Notes: generated by a model not told the origin, from the sequence alone. DNA of 5,858 nucleotides from Gammaproteobacteria bacterium (GCA_023383735.1 JAHDYN010000138.1:1-5858), one strand, 5' to 3'. Counted from the first letter of the stretch, positions 1-5,858 are shown. Numbers and translations are program-made.

Positions 1-1222
1 GGTTGATGGCCCGCGAGGCCGACTCGAGCTGCTTGGACTGCGCTTCGCTGGCCGCCGCGAGCTGCCGGGCCGAACCCTCGGTCTGACGGGCCGCACCGTC
101 GACGAGGATCGCGCTTTCGTTGATCGTGGTGACCAGTTCGCGCAGCGCCTCGATCGCATAGTTCACCGAGTCCGCGATGGCGCCCGTGATGTCCTCGGTG
201 ACCGTGGCATGCACGGTGAGATTGCCGTCGGCCAGGCTGCTCATCTCGTCGAGCAGGGTCAGGATGGCCTGCTGGTTGCGTTCGTTCTGCGCGGTCTGCA
301 TGGCAGCCGCCCGGCCCGTGTCAGCCACGCGCCGGTAAATCCAGATCATGGCCAGCGCCAGCGCGATGCCGAGCGCCAGCAATGCGGCAACGATCGTCGC
401 TGCCAGGCCCAGTGCCGGGCTGCTCGCCGCGCTGCCGGTGCTTACCGGCAGTGCACCGACGAGCGTGTCGAGCTGCTCCATCGACTGGCGCAGCGCGCTG
501 AGGCGGTCGCCCGCCGCCAGCACATCGCGCAGGGTCTTGCTGAGTTCGGCACTCTCCTTGCGCAGGCTGTCCAGCGCCCGGATCGCCTCCGTCCCGGTCA
601 GCGCACGCAGTCCGAGCTCGGCGTTGCCTTCTGCCAGCCCGCGCACCACCTGCGTGATCGCCATGTCGGCATCGAGCATTGCGGAACTCTGTGCCGCCGC
701 CTTCACTGCTCCCTGCGACAGGCCGCGCAGGTCGCGGCGCAGGCCGTCGGCCAGCGCCCGCACCCGCTCGAGCTGGGCGATGGTGGCAGGCTGGTTGCGC
801 AGCGTTGCATTGGTCTGCAGGGCATCGATCTGGGCGTTCAGGCGCGGCACCAGCCGGTCAAGCCGATCGGCTGCGGCACGCAGGGCAAGCAGTTCGTTGC
901 GACCTGCCTCGATCGTGCCGAGGCTGGCGCTGATCCGCGCGAGGTTGCGCCTGGTTTCGTTGTCGAGACCGCTGGTATCGGCATCCTTGAGTTGCTTGCC
1001 GACCGTCGCCAGCCCGGCGAAGGCCTTGGCTTCGCCGCGCATGGCGCCGGCAGCCAGGCTCCAGGCGATGTGGGCATCGGCGAGCGGCGCGCTTGCCGCA
1101 CGACCCGAGCCGGTCAGCGCCGCGGGCCGGAGCAGGAGCAGCGCCAGACAGCCCACGAGTACCGCAATCAGTGCGGCACCCAGGGCGGGAAACAGCCGCA
1201 TTCCACCTGTTTGTTCTGTCAT
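1..1222 (-). CDS. pilJ: PilJ, type IV pilus chemoreceptor (methyl-accepting protein), 3' part missing
   Basis: Inner-membrane chemoreceptor of the Pil-Chp system, which passes surface or pilus signals through PilI to the kinase ChpA. The frame stays open from an ATG at 1222 to the left edge (407 codons plus one base), so the C-terminal signalling tip lies outside. A short cytoplasmic start is followed by a membrane helix at about residues 10-31. A helical, Leu/Ala/Arg-rich periplasmic part follows, then a second helix at about 271-296 ending in IYRR. A HAMP-like linker follows around 323-337 (LLDEMSSLADGNLTV), then the start of the cytoplasmic coiled coil. The DGNL linker and the position directly after pilI mark it as PilJ rather than a generic receptor. 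The start is 18 bp from the pilI stop, with a GGAG 11 bases upstream of the ATG. A second ATG at codon 8 is possible. Identification is by recognition of family features and gene order. Confidence 0.9.
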   Translation of the reverse strand, partial: MTEQTGGMRLFPALGAALIAVLVGCLALLLLRPAALTGSGRAASAPLADAHIAWSLAAGAMRGEAKAFAGLATVGKQLKDADTSGLDNETRRNLARISASLGTIEAGRNELLALRAAADRLDRLVPRLNAQIDALQTNATLRNQPATIAQLERVRALADGLRRDLRGLSQGAVKAAAQSSAMLDADMAITQVVRGLAEGNAELGLRALTGTEAIRALDSLRKESAELSKTLRDVLAAGDRLSALRQSMEQLDTLVGALPVSTGSAASSPALGLAATIVAALLALGIALALAMIWIYRRVADTGRAAAMQTAQNERNQQAILTLLDEMSSLADGNLTVHATVTEDITGAIADSVNYAIEALRELVTTINESAILVDGAARQTEGSARQLAAASEAQSKQLESASRAIN

Positions 1223-1240
1223 CAGTTGATTCGCTCCGTG

Positions 1241-1813
1241 TTACTCGCCTGCGGCACGCTGGAACTCCCGCGCGTCCAGCAGTTTGGAAAGACTGAACAC
1301 CGGCCAGGCTTCGCCGGCACGCTGGAAGCAGCCGTCCAGAAACCGGTCAGCCCGGATCATCGTCTCGGGCGCTTCCGTGGTCAGCTCGTTGTCCAGGAAA
1401 CGCCGAAAACCGAAAACCTCATCGACGATCAGCCCCACCGGGTATTCGTCGCTGTTTATCACCAGCGCCCGCGCGCTGCGTTCGTTGCCGCCCACGCCCG
1501 AACCGAGAAACTCGCGCAGATCGACCAGCGGCAGCAGATGACCGCGTACATTGGCCAGCCCCTTGACCCAGGACTTGGCACCCGGCACGCGCGTCACTGC
1601 CGGCGGCACCATCAGCACTTCGCGGACCTCGTCACGCGGCACCACGAACCGTTCGCGCCCCAGCCGGAAACCGACGCCCACCCACTCCTCGAGATTGACG
1701 TCATGGCCATGCGCACCCGCAGCGGCCGCACGGCTGCGGCGCTCCATCTCGCACAGCAGATCAAAAGGATGATCCTTGAGCGTCCTCAGGCTGTCCTGTG
1801 CGGCGACAGCCAT
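1241..1813 (-). CDS. pilI: PilI, CheW-like adaptor of the Pil-Chp system
   Basis: Cytoplasmic coupling protein, expected to link the receptor PilJ to the kinase ChpA in the array that controls twitching motility. The 190-residue protein has a divergent N-terminal extension of about 43 residues, typical of PilI, and then one CheW domain (about 44-183). The domain shows the hallmark block ANVRGHLLPLVDL at residues 87-99, followed by a second hydrophobic strand (YPVGLIVDEVFGF, 124-136). The length is close to that of P. aeruginosa PilI. The start codon shares one base with the pilH stop (TGATG), so translation is probably coupled. No strong ribosome binding site lies ahead of it, which fits coupling. 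The stop TAA is 18 bp before pilJ. CheW proteins have no enzymatic activity, so no catalytic residues are expected. Confidence 0.93.
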   Translation of the reverse strand: MAVAAQDSLRTLKDHPFDLLCEMERRSRAAAAGAHGHDVNLEEWVGVGFRLGRERFVVPRDEVREVLMVPPAVTRVPGAKSWVKGLANVRGHLLPLVDLREFLGSGVGGNERSARALVINSDEYPVGLIVDEVFGFRRFLDNELTTEAPETMIRADRFLDGCFQRAGEAWPVFSLSKLLDAREFQRAAGE

Positions 1814-2175
1814 CAGCCCAGCGCGGCACGCACGGCCGCCACCAGTTCCTCTTCGGACACCGGCTTGGTCAGATACTGTACCGCCCCCTGGCGCAGGCCC
1901 CAGACGCGGTCGGCTTCCTGGGTCTTGGTCGAGACGATCAGGATCGGTATCGACGCAGTGGCCGGATCCTGCGCCAGCCGGCGCGTGGCCTGATAGCCGT
2001 TCATGCCCGGCATGACGATGTCCATCAGGATCACATCCGGCGAACGCTCGCCAGCCAGCCGGATCGCCTCCTGGCCGTCTTTGGCGATCAGCGTCTCGAA
2101 GCCGTGCTTCTCCAGCGCACGGACCAGCACGTGCTGGTCGGTCGGCGAATCATCGGCAATCAGCACCAGTGCCAT
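1813..2175 (-). CDS. pilH: PilH, CheY-like response regulator
   Basis: Single-domain response regulator, the second CheY-like protein of the Pil-Chp pathway. In P. aeruginosa it is a phosphoryl target of ChpA and opposes or tunes PilG output and pilus retraction. The 120 residues form a complete receiver domain with acidic pair D8-D9, phospho-acceptor D52 (in LMDIVMPGMNG), switch residues S82-T83 and lysine K104 (in YLTKP). The segment VWGLRQGA, residues 91-98, is characteristic of PilH and separates it from PilG. There is no output domain, so it must act by protein contact. The ATG at 2175 has a clear GGAG seven bases upstream. It sits 21 bp after pilG, and its TGA overlaps the pilI ATG by one base. 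The acceptor and both switch positions are intact, so it is probably functional. Confidence 0.95.
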   Translation of the reverse strand: MALVLIADDSPTDQHVLVRALEKHGFETLIAKDGQEAIRLAGERSPDVILMDIVMPGMNGYQATRRLAQDPATASIPILIVSTKTQEADRVWGLRQGAVQYLTKPVSEEELVAAVRAALG

Positions 2176-2196
2176 GGCAATTCTCCAGCAGTGCTG

Positions 2197-2592
2197 TCAG
2201 CGGGCAACCTGGCGCGTGATTGCGCCAAGCAGCTCGTCCTTGGTAAAGGGTTTGGTCAGGTAGTGCTCGGAACCGACGATGCGGCCGCGCGCACGGTCGA
2301 AAAGGCCGTCCTTGCTCGACAGCATGATCACCGGCGTCTGGCGGAAGGTGCGGTTGTGCTTGATCAGCGAACAGGTCTGATATCCGTCGAGACGCGGCAT
2401 CATGATGTCGACGAAGATGATGTCGGGACGGTAATCGGCGATCTTGGCCAGCGCATCGAAACCATCGACGGCCGTATAGACCGTGCAGCCCTCCTTGCTG
2501 AGCAGGGTCTCGGCGGTGCGCCGGATGGTCTTGCTGTCGTCGATGACGAGCACCTTGAGCCCGTGCAACTCCTGGGCGGCGTTATCCGTCAC
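2197..2592 (-). CDS. pilG: PilG, CheY-like response regulator, first gene of the Pil-Chp operon
   Basis: Single-domain response regulator. In P. aeruginosa, PilG is phosphorylated by ChpA and promotes pilus extension and cAMP signalling. The receiver domain is very typical: VLVIDDSKTIRRTAETLL near the start, phospho-acceptor in FVDIMMPRLDGYQT, then MLSSKDGLFD and YLTKPF with the conserved lysine. I place the start at a GTG at 2592 (131 residues; acceptor D62, lysine K114), because a GGAG lies six bases ahead of it. An ATG at 2604 (135 residues; D66 and K118), four codons upstream, gives a length like that of Pseudomonas PilG but has no good ribosome binding site. Longer in-frame starts, up to 2826, add residues unlike any receiver domain and are rejected. 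It is first in the operon, 21 bp ahead of pilH. Confidence 0.96.
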   Translation of the reverse strand: MTDNAAQELHGLKVLVIDDSKTIRRTAETLLSKEGCTVYTAVDGFDALAKIADYRPDIIFVDIMMPRLDGYQTCSLIKHNRTFRQTPVIMLSSKDGLFDRARGRIVGSEHYLTKPFTKDELLGAITRQVAR

Positions 2593-2763
2593 GTGTATCT
2601 CCATGCCAGTGGCTGGCGCCACAGACTGAACTTTTAACATAACCGTCACGTGCCGGCCACGCATCCCCGCAGGAAAATCCGTGACCCACCGGCAGCCTGA
2701 ACGAACAGATGAAGCAGCAAGCCCGGAACACCAGCATCGTGCCCGGGCCCAAACCCGGAAACG

Positions 2764-2793
2764 ATGATACTCCGGCCTTTCGTGCCATTTCAG
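2764..2793 (-). promoter_or_regulatory. Possible sigma-70 promoter for pilGHIJ
   Basis: On the minus strand, CTGAAA (plus positions 2788-2793) and TATCAT (2764-2769) are separated by 18 bp. They match the sigma-70 consensus at 4 of 6 and 5 of 6 bases. This would leave a leader of about 165 bases before pilG. It is a prediction by eye only. A second, weaker possibility is TATGTT close to the pilG start. Confidence 0.35.
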
Positions 2794-2863
2794 CACGCAC
2801 ACGCCAGAATAGGCACGGCGTCGCAAAAGCCGACGGAATTTACGGCACAGACTTTACCTAAGG

Positions 2864-2869
2864 ACGGAG
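2864..2869 (+). promoter_or_regulatory. Ribosome binding site of gshB
   Basis: The sequence ACGGAG stands seven bases ahead of the ATG at 2877. It fixes the gshB start at that codon, which also gives the family's usual N-terminus with its early hydrophobic strand. Confidence 0.75.
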
Positions 2870-2876
2870 AACCGGC

Positions 2877-3836
2877 ATGGCCACGCAGCGTCTGGGCGTA
2901 GTGATGGATCCAATCGGCGGCATAGCCGCAGCCAAGGACAGCACGCTGGCGATGCTGATCGAAGCCCAGCGCCGTGGCCATGAGCTCTGGTACTTCGAAC
3001 AGGGCGACCTGCGCCTGCGCAATGGCGTCCCGCTGGGCACCGGGCGCCGGCTGCACGTGGCCGACAGCAAGACCGACTGGTACGAGCTGGGAACCGGCCG
3101 CGAGATGCCGCTCGGCGAGCTCGAACTGCTGCTGATGCGCAAGGACCCGCCCTTCGACACCGAGTACATCTACACCACTTATATACTCGAGCGGGCCGAA
3201 CAGGCGGGAGTGCTGGTGCTGAACCGGCCGGCCAGCCTGCGGGACATCAACGAAAAGGCCTTTACCGCCTGCTTCCCGCAGTGCTGCCCGGACACCCTGA
3301 TCACCCGTTCCATGGCCGACATGCGCGCCTTCCTGGCCGAACACCGCAAGATCGTGGTCAAGCCCCTGGATGGCATGGGCGGACGGTCGATCTTCGTGCT
3401 CAACCAGGGCGACAACAACGCCAATGTCATTTTCGAAACGCTCACCGACTCCGGCGCCCGGCATGCCGTCGCCCAGCGCCACATCCCGGAAATCCTGCAG
3501 GGCGACAAGCGCATCATCATGATCGATGGCAATCCGGTGAGCCACGCGCTGGCCCGCATCCCGCCGCCGGACGACAACCGTGGCAACCTGGTGATGGGCG
3601 CACAACCCGAGGTCCGCGCGCTGACCGAGCGCGATCGCTGGATCTGCGCCGAGGTGGGACCGGAACTGCGCAGGCGCGGCGTGGTCTTTGCCGGCATCGA
3701 CGTGATCGGCGACTACCTCACCGAGGTCAACGTCACCAGCCCGACCGGCATCCGCGAATTGCAGAAGCTCGGCGGACTCGATGTGGCCAGCGAGCTGTTT
3801 GATGTCATCGAAAGCCGGCTGCAGTCGCGCAGCTGA
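2877..3836 (+). CDS. gshB: Glutathione synthetase GshB (ATP-grasp)
   Basis: Cytoplasmic enzyme that joins gamma-glutamylcysteine and glycine, using ATP, to make glutathione. The 319-residue length is close to the roughly 316 of the E. coli enzyme. The N-terminal domain opens with LGVVMDPIGGIAAAKDST and contains LLMRKDPPFDTEYIY, a family signature. The ATP-grasp part has KPLDGMGGRSIF (from K162), QGDKRIIMIDG, ALARIP, RGNL, and the C-terminal metal-binding block TEVNVTSPTGIREL, with E283 and N285 as likely magnesium ligands. The flexible loop over the active site (about 228-247) departs from the usual form: NLVMGAQPEVRAL where relatives have NLAAGG followed by G or RG. SPTG also replaces the common SPTC. 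The rest is well conserved, so I expect an active enzyme. It is divergent from pilG, as in Pseudomonas. Its end overlaps the next gene. Confidence 0.96.
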   Translation: MATQRLGVVMDPIGGIAAAKDSTLAMLIEAQRRGHELWYFEQGDLRLRNGVPLGTGRRLHVADSKTDWYELGTGREMPLGELELLLMRKDPPFDTEYIYTTYILERAEQAGVLVLNRPASLRDINEKAFTACFPQCCPDTLITRSMADMRAFLAEHRKIVVKPLDGMGGRSIFVLNQGDNNANVIFETLTDSGARHAVAQRHIPEILQGDKRIIMIDGNPVSHALARIPPPDDNRGNLVMGAQPEVRALTERDRWICAEVGPELRRRGVVFAGIDVIGDYLTEVNVTSPTGIRELQKLGGLDVASELFDVIESRLQSRS

Positions 3837-4944
3837 AGCCGGCCGGCCGCGCCGCGCGGGAGCGCGAGCGCGCCGTTCCGGCCTGTTGCTCGCCCTGTGC
3901 GGACTGTTTGCCGCTGGCGCCCGGTGCGCGGAGCCGGCATCGACCGACACGATTCGCGAGTTCACTGCCTTTGCCACTCCGGTACGCATCGAGATGCCGG
4001 CCGCGGATGCCGTGCAGGCGGCCAGCGCGGCCGAGCGCATCGAGAGCTACTTCCAGGCAATCGGCCGTGACTGGTATGCCTTTGGCGAGGGCGAACTGGC
4101 GCGGGTCAATGCCGCCCTGGCTCGCGGCGAGCCCGCCGTGGTGTCTGCCACGCTGTTGCCGCTGATCCAGCGCGCCATGGCTTTCCAGCAACGCAGCGAA
4201 GGGCTGTTTGATCCGGGCGTCTGTGCGCTGGTGAAGCTCTGGGGCTTTGATCGCGGTGAACACGTGGATCCATCCGGCACTCCACCGGCTGCCGAAACCC
4301 TAAACTGGCTGCATGACAGCCAGGGCTCGATGGCCGGGCTGCAGATCACGGGGAATACACTGCGCAGCCCCCGACCCCTGTGCATCGACCTGGGCGGCAT
4401 GGCCACGGGCACGGCGCTGGAAGGCGCCCGGCAACTGCTCGCGCAGCACGGTATCCGGCATGCGCTGATCGATATCGGTGGCAGCAGCCTGCTCGGCATC
4501 GGCATGCGGCCGGCCGGACCCGGGCATGCAGCCCGCCGGTGGCGGATTGGCCTGCTCGATCCCGGCACCCGCCGGGTGTATGCCGCCCTGGAACTTGCGC
4601 CGGGCGAAGGGGTCTCGACCTCAGGTGACTACGAACGCGCCTTCGTCGCCGGCGAGCGTCGCTATCACCACGTCCTCGATCCGCGCAGCGGGGAGCCGAG
4701 TGCCGGTGCCGCGAGCGTTACCGTCATCGCCGAAGATGCCGAGCTCGCGGACATGGCCTCGACCGCGCTGATGGTGGGCGGCCCGGAGCGCTTCACGCAG
4801 CTGGTGAAGCGCCTTGACCTCGACTACGCCCTGCTGGTCAGCACAACCGGTGCGCTGCACATGACCCCGGCCATGCGCGAACGCCTGATGCAGTCCAATG
4901 GCGGCCGCGTGCCCACGCTGGACTGGCAGGGCCACCGGCCCTGA
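3802..4944 (+). CDS. apbE: Exported FAD:protein FMN transferase, ApbE family
   Basis: Predicted periplasmic enzyme that transfers FMN from FAD to a threonine of a target flavoprotein (known targets include Nqr/Rnf subunits and NosR). The target here is unknown. From the ATG at 3802 there are 380 residues. A long arginine-rich start leads to a hydrophobic stretch at 26-39, with a plausible signal peptidase site after A40. C42 has no proper lipobox. Family blocks in order: FTAFATPVRIEM, GLFDPGV (134-140), DLGGMATG (196-203), ALIDIGG, TSGDYER (273-279), YHHVLDPRSGEP (288-299), and LADMASTALM (315-324), whose D317 and T321 match the metal-binding positions. Two blocks are odd: AFAT instead of AMGT, and ATG instead of AKG. 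The start overlaps gshB by 35 bases with only a weak GAG ahead. An ATG at 3781 is the alternative. It is probably cotranscribed with gshB. Confidence 0.88.
   Translation: MSSKAGCSRAAEAGRPRRAGARARRSGLLLALCGLFAAGARCAEPASTDTIREFTAFATPVRIEMPAADAVQAASAAERIESYFQAIGRDWYAFGEGELARVNAALARGEPAVVSATLLPLIQRAMAFQQRSEGLFDPGVCALVKLWGFDRGEHVDPSGTPPAAETLNWLHDSQGSMAGLQITGNTLRSPRPLCIDLGGMATGTALEGARQLLAQHGIRHALIDIGGSSLLGIGMRPAGPGHAARRWRIGLLDPGTRRVYAALELAPGEGVSTSGDYERAFVAGERRYHHVLDPRSGEPSAGAASVTVIAEDAELADMASTALMVGGPERFTQLVKRLDLDYALLVSTTGALHMTPAMRERLMQSNGGRVPTLDWQGHRP
4928..4942 (+). repeat. Short perfect inverted repeat at the end of apbE
   Basis: AGGGCC and GGCCCT flank a three-base loop and form a perfect 6-bp GC-rich stem that runs into the apbE stop codon. 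No T-run follows, so it is not a classical terminator. It could mark a transcript end or a pause, or be chance in GC-rich DNA. Confidence 0.3.
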
Positions 4945-5021
4945 ATGGCCCTGGATGAACGGCTGTGGGCGCATCGCCGGCAGAAGTGTGACGCAGCGCC
5001 AATTGCCGGCTGGCGCGTGCG

Positions 5022-5027
5022 TATAAT
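5022..5027 (+). promoter_or_regulatory. Consensus -10 box ahead of the TonB-family gene
   Basis: An exact TATAAT lies in the 128-bp gap after apbE. It would start transcription near 5034, leaving a leader of about 39 bases. The only TTG-type hexamer (TTGCCG, 5003-5008) is 13 bp upstream, which is too close. The hexamer at the usual 17-bp spacing is poor. It may be a weak or activator-dependent promoter that gives the tonB gene its own transcript. Confidence 0.4.
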
Positions 5028-5072
5028 CATGAATACACCCGTCGGGCACCGGGGGACACCGTCGATCTCGAT

Positions 5073-5801
5073 ATGCAGGCTGTGCATGATCAAGCCGGAA
5101 GCCGTGGCCAGACTGCCTGGTCAGCTGCCGCCGCGCGCGACCGTTTGTCCTCCACCACGTTTCTCGCTGCGCTCTTCCACGGCATCCTGATTCTCGGCAT
5201 CACCTTCAGTGCACCTGTCCTCAAGGACGAGGATCAGGGCAGCTCGATGGACGTGGTGCTCGTGACCGGCGAACAATCCGACCGGACCGCACCCGAAAAC
5301 GCCGTGCTGCTGGCACAGAAGAACCTGGCCGGCGCCGGCAACGCCGCAGCCGACGCGGTGGTACGCACCTCGCCGGGCCAGAACCTGCCCAGCGACCAGC
5401 TCGGGCCGGTGCAGGACGGCAGCGAGGCAAGCATCCAGAGCGGCGCCTTCCAACCGTTCCGGGACGCCACGCCCGTACTGCTCAGCCAGGACTCCGTGCG
5501 GCAGGTTCCCGATACCGGTGATCCGGAACGCGCACCGCAAAGCCGGCAGACCAGCTTGCCGGCTGACAGCAGCACTGCAGACCTCCTCGCCCGTTTCGAT
5601 GCGCAGACCGCGATTCCCGACGAGCAGCCGCGCGAATTGCTGATCAGCGCGAACACCCGGGAGTCGCGCATCGCCAGCTACCTGAGCATCTGGAAAAGAA
5701 AGGTCGAGGCCGTCGGCACCCGGCACTTCCCCTTCGAGACACAGGGCTTCAGCAACGACCGGTCGCCGGTGCTCGAGGTGGCGATCAATGCCGATGGCTG
5801 A
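5073..5801 (+). CDS. TonB-family energy transducer, ended early by in-frame TGA
   Basis: Inner-membrane protein of the TonB family, which passes proton-motive force from ExbB/ExbD to outer-membrane partners. By position next to gshB and pilG it resembles P. aeruginosa tonB3, which is needed for twitching. A cytoplasmic start of about 27 residues precedes one membrane helix (28-47) containing H36, a possible counterpart of the functional TonB histidine. A periplasmic linker of about 140 residues, rich in Gln, Asp, Ser and Ala and lacking Pro-Lys/Pro-Glu repeats, leads to the C-terminal domain. That domain opens with ISANTRESRIASYLSIWKRK (191-210) and continues with VEAVGTRHFP and LEVAINADG. 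Translation then meets TGA at 5799, after 242 residues, about halfway through the domain. The product would lack the rest of its partner-binding fold. The ATG at 5073 has no good ribosome binding site; GGGGG lies 17 bases upstream. Confidence 0.8.
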   Translation: MQAVHDQAGSRGQTAWSAAAARDRLSSTTFLAALFHGILILGITFSAPVLKDEDQGSSMDVVLVTGEQSDRTAPENAVLLAQKNLAGAGNAAADAVVRTSPGQNLPSDQLGPVQDGSEASIQSGAFQPFRDATPVLLSQDSVRQVPDTGDPERAPQSRQTSLPADSSTADLLARFDAQTAIPDEQPRELLISANTRESRIASYLSIWKRKVEAVGTRHFPFETQGFSNDRSPVLEVAINADG

Positions 5802-5858
5802 TTGCGCGAGGTGGTGCTTCTCACCTCCTCCGGACGGAGCGACCTGGACCGGGCCGCG
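5802..5858 (+). pseudogene. Continuation of the TonB C-terminal domain beyond the stop, cut by window edge
   Basis: In the same frame as the gene before the TGA, the 19 codons to the window end read LREVVLLTSSGRSDLDRAA. This is the normal continuation of a TonB C-terminal domain, where xSSGxxxLDxAA is a family hallmark. No frameshift is needed. The segment is therefore the rest of the same gene, separated only by the stop codon at 5799-5801. It could be re-initiated from the TTG at 5802, but no ribosome binding site supports that. Confidence 0.75.

Larger units (their letters stand above)
2605..2876. other. Divergent intergenic region between pilG and gshB
   Basis: No gene is supported here. 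Frames that cross it are low-complexity extensions of pilG or antisense to gshB. It must hold the start signals of both divergent transcripts. It contains short palindromes: GCCCGGGC at 2741-2748, the pair CCGGG (2743-2747) and CCCGG (2754-2758), and a CACGTG near 2647. I found no convincing -35/-10 pair for gshB on the plus strand, although AT-richer stretches occur at about 2806-2862. Confidence 0.6.

Noticed and set aside
209..1993. A 594-codon plus-strand open frame opposite pilJ, pilI and pilH
   Set aside because: It is antisense to three clearly recognised genes, is rich in Arg, Gln, His and Ala as expected of GC-rich shadow frames, and shows no domain.
1798..2637. A 279-codon plus-strand open frame opposite pilH and pilG
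   Set aside because: Both opposite-strand receiver domains are complete and typical. The plus frame has no recognisable motif.
2720..2765. Sigma-54 promoter ahead of pilG (GGCACG with downstream GC)
   Set aside because: The TTGC half expected at the fixed distance after GGCACG is missing.
3837..3880. GC-rich repeats after the gshB stop as a terminator
   Set aside because: There is no T-run, and the stretch lies inside the apbE coding sequence, where arginine and alanine codons explain it.
2790..4040. A 416-codon minus-strand open frame opposite gshB and the start of apbE
   Set aside because: It lies antisense to a well-conserved glutathione synthetase gene, and its composition looks like a shadow frame.
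4945..5190. An 81-codon frame beginning right after the apbE stop (TGAATG)
   Set aside because: It overlaps the start of the TonB-family gene, carries no motif, and contains the TATAAT box. It is more likely non-coding, though translational coupling to apbE cannot be excluded.
5799..5858. Genome-wide reassignment of TGA to an amino acid
   Set aside because: pilG, pilH, gshB and apbE end at TGA at natural family lengths, so TGA acts as a stop in this genome.

Overview
The window is high-GC chromosomal DNA of a gammaproteobacterium that carries type IV pili. The order TonB-like gene, gshB, then divergent pilG-pilH-pilI-pilJ is the arrangement known from Pseudomonas aeruginosa (tonB3, gshB, pilGHIJK-chpA). 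The proteins fit a Pseudomonas, Xanthomonas or Nevskia-like lineage. I cannot place the genus from sequence alone. No insertion sequence, phage gene, CRISPR array, tRNA or rRNA was seen.

Left half (1-2604, minus strand): the start of the Pil-Chp chemosensory operon, reading right to left. pilG and pilH are single-domain CheY-like response regulators, pilI is a CheW-like adaptor, and pilJ is the membrane chemoreceptor, cut by the left edge after 407 codons. Spacing is tight: 21 bp from pilG to pilH, a TGATG overlap between pilH and pilI, and 18 bp from pilI to pilJ. PilJ and PilI would couple surface or pilus signals to the kinase ChpA (outside the window), which phosphorylates PilG and PilH to control twitching motility.

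Middle (2605-2876): a divergent intergenic region with a plausible promoter for pilG on the minus strand and a good ribosome binding site for gshB on the plus strand.

Right half (2877-5858, plus strand): gshB (glutathione synthetase), then an overlapping exported ApbE-family FAD:protein FMN transferase, then a 128-bp gap with a consensus -10 box, then a TonB-family energy transducer. The TonB frame meets a TGA at 5799-5801 in the middle of its conserved C-terminal domain. The same frame continues past it with recognisable TonB-domain residues to the window end, so the gene looks broken by a nonsense change or a base-call error.

The points most worth checking are the TonB stop, the ApbE gene lying between gshB and tonB, and the unusual residues in the active-site loop of GshB and in two motifs of ApbE. 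I see no clear new system; most of the window is a well-known conserved neighbourhood.
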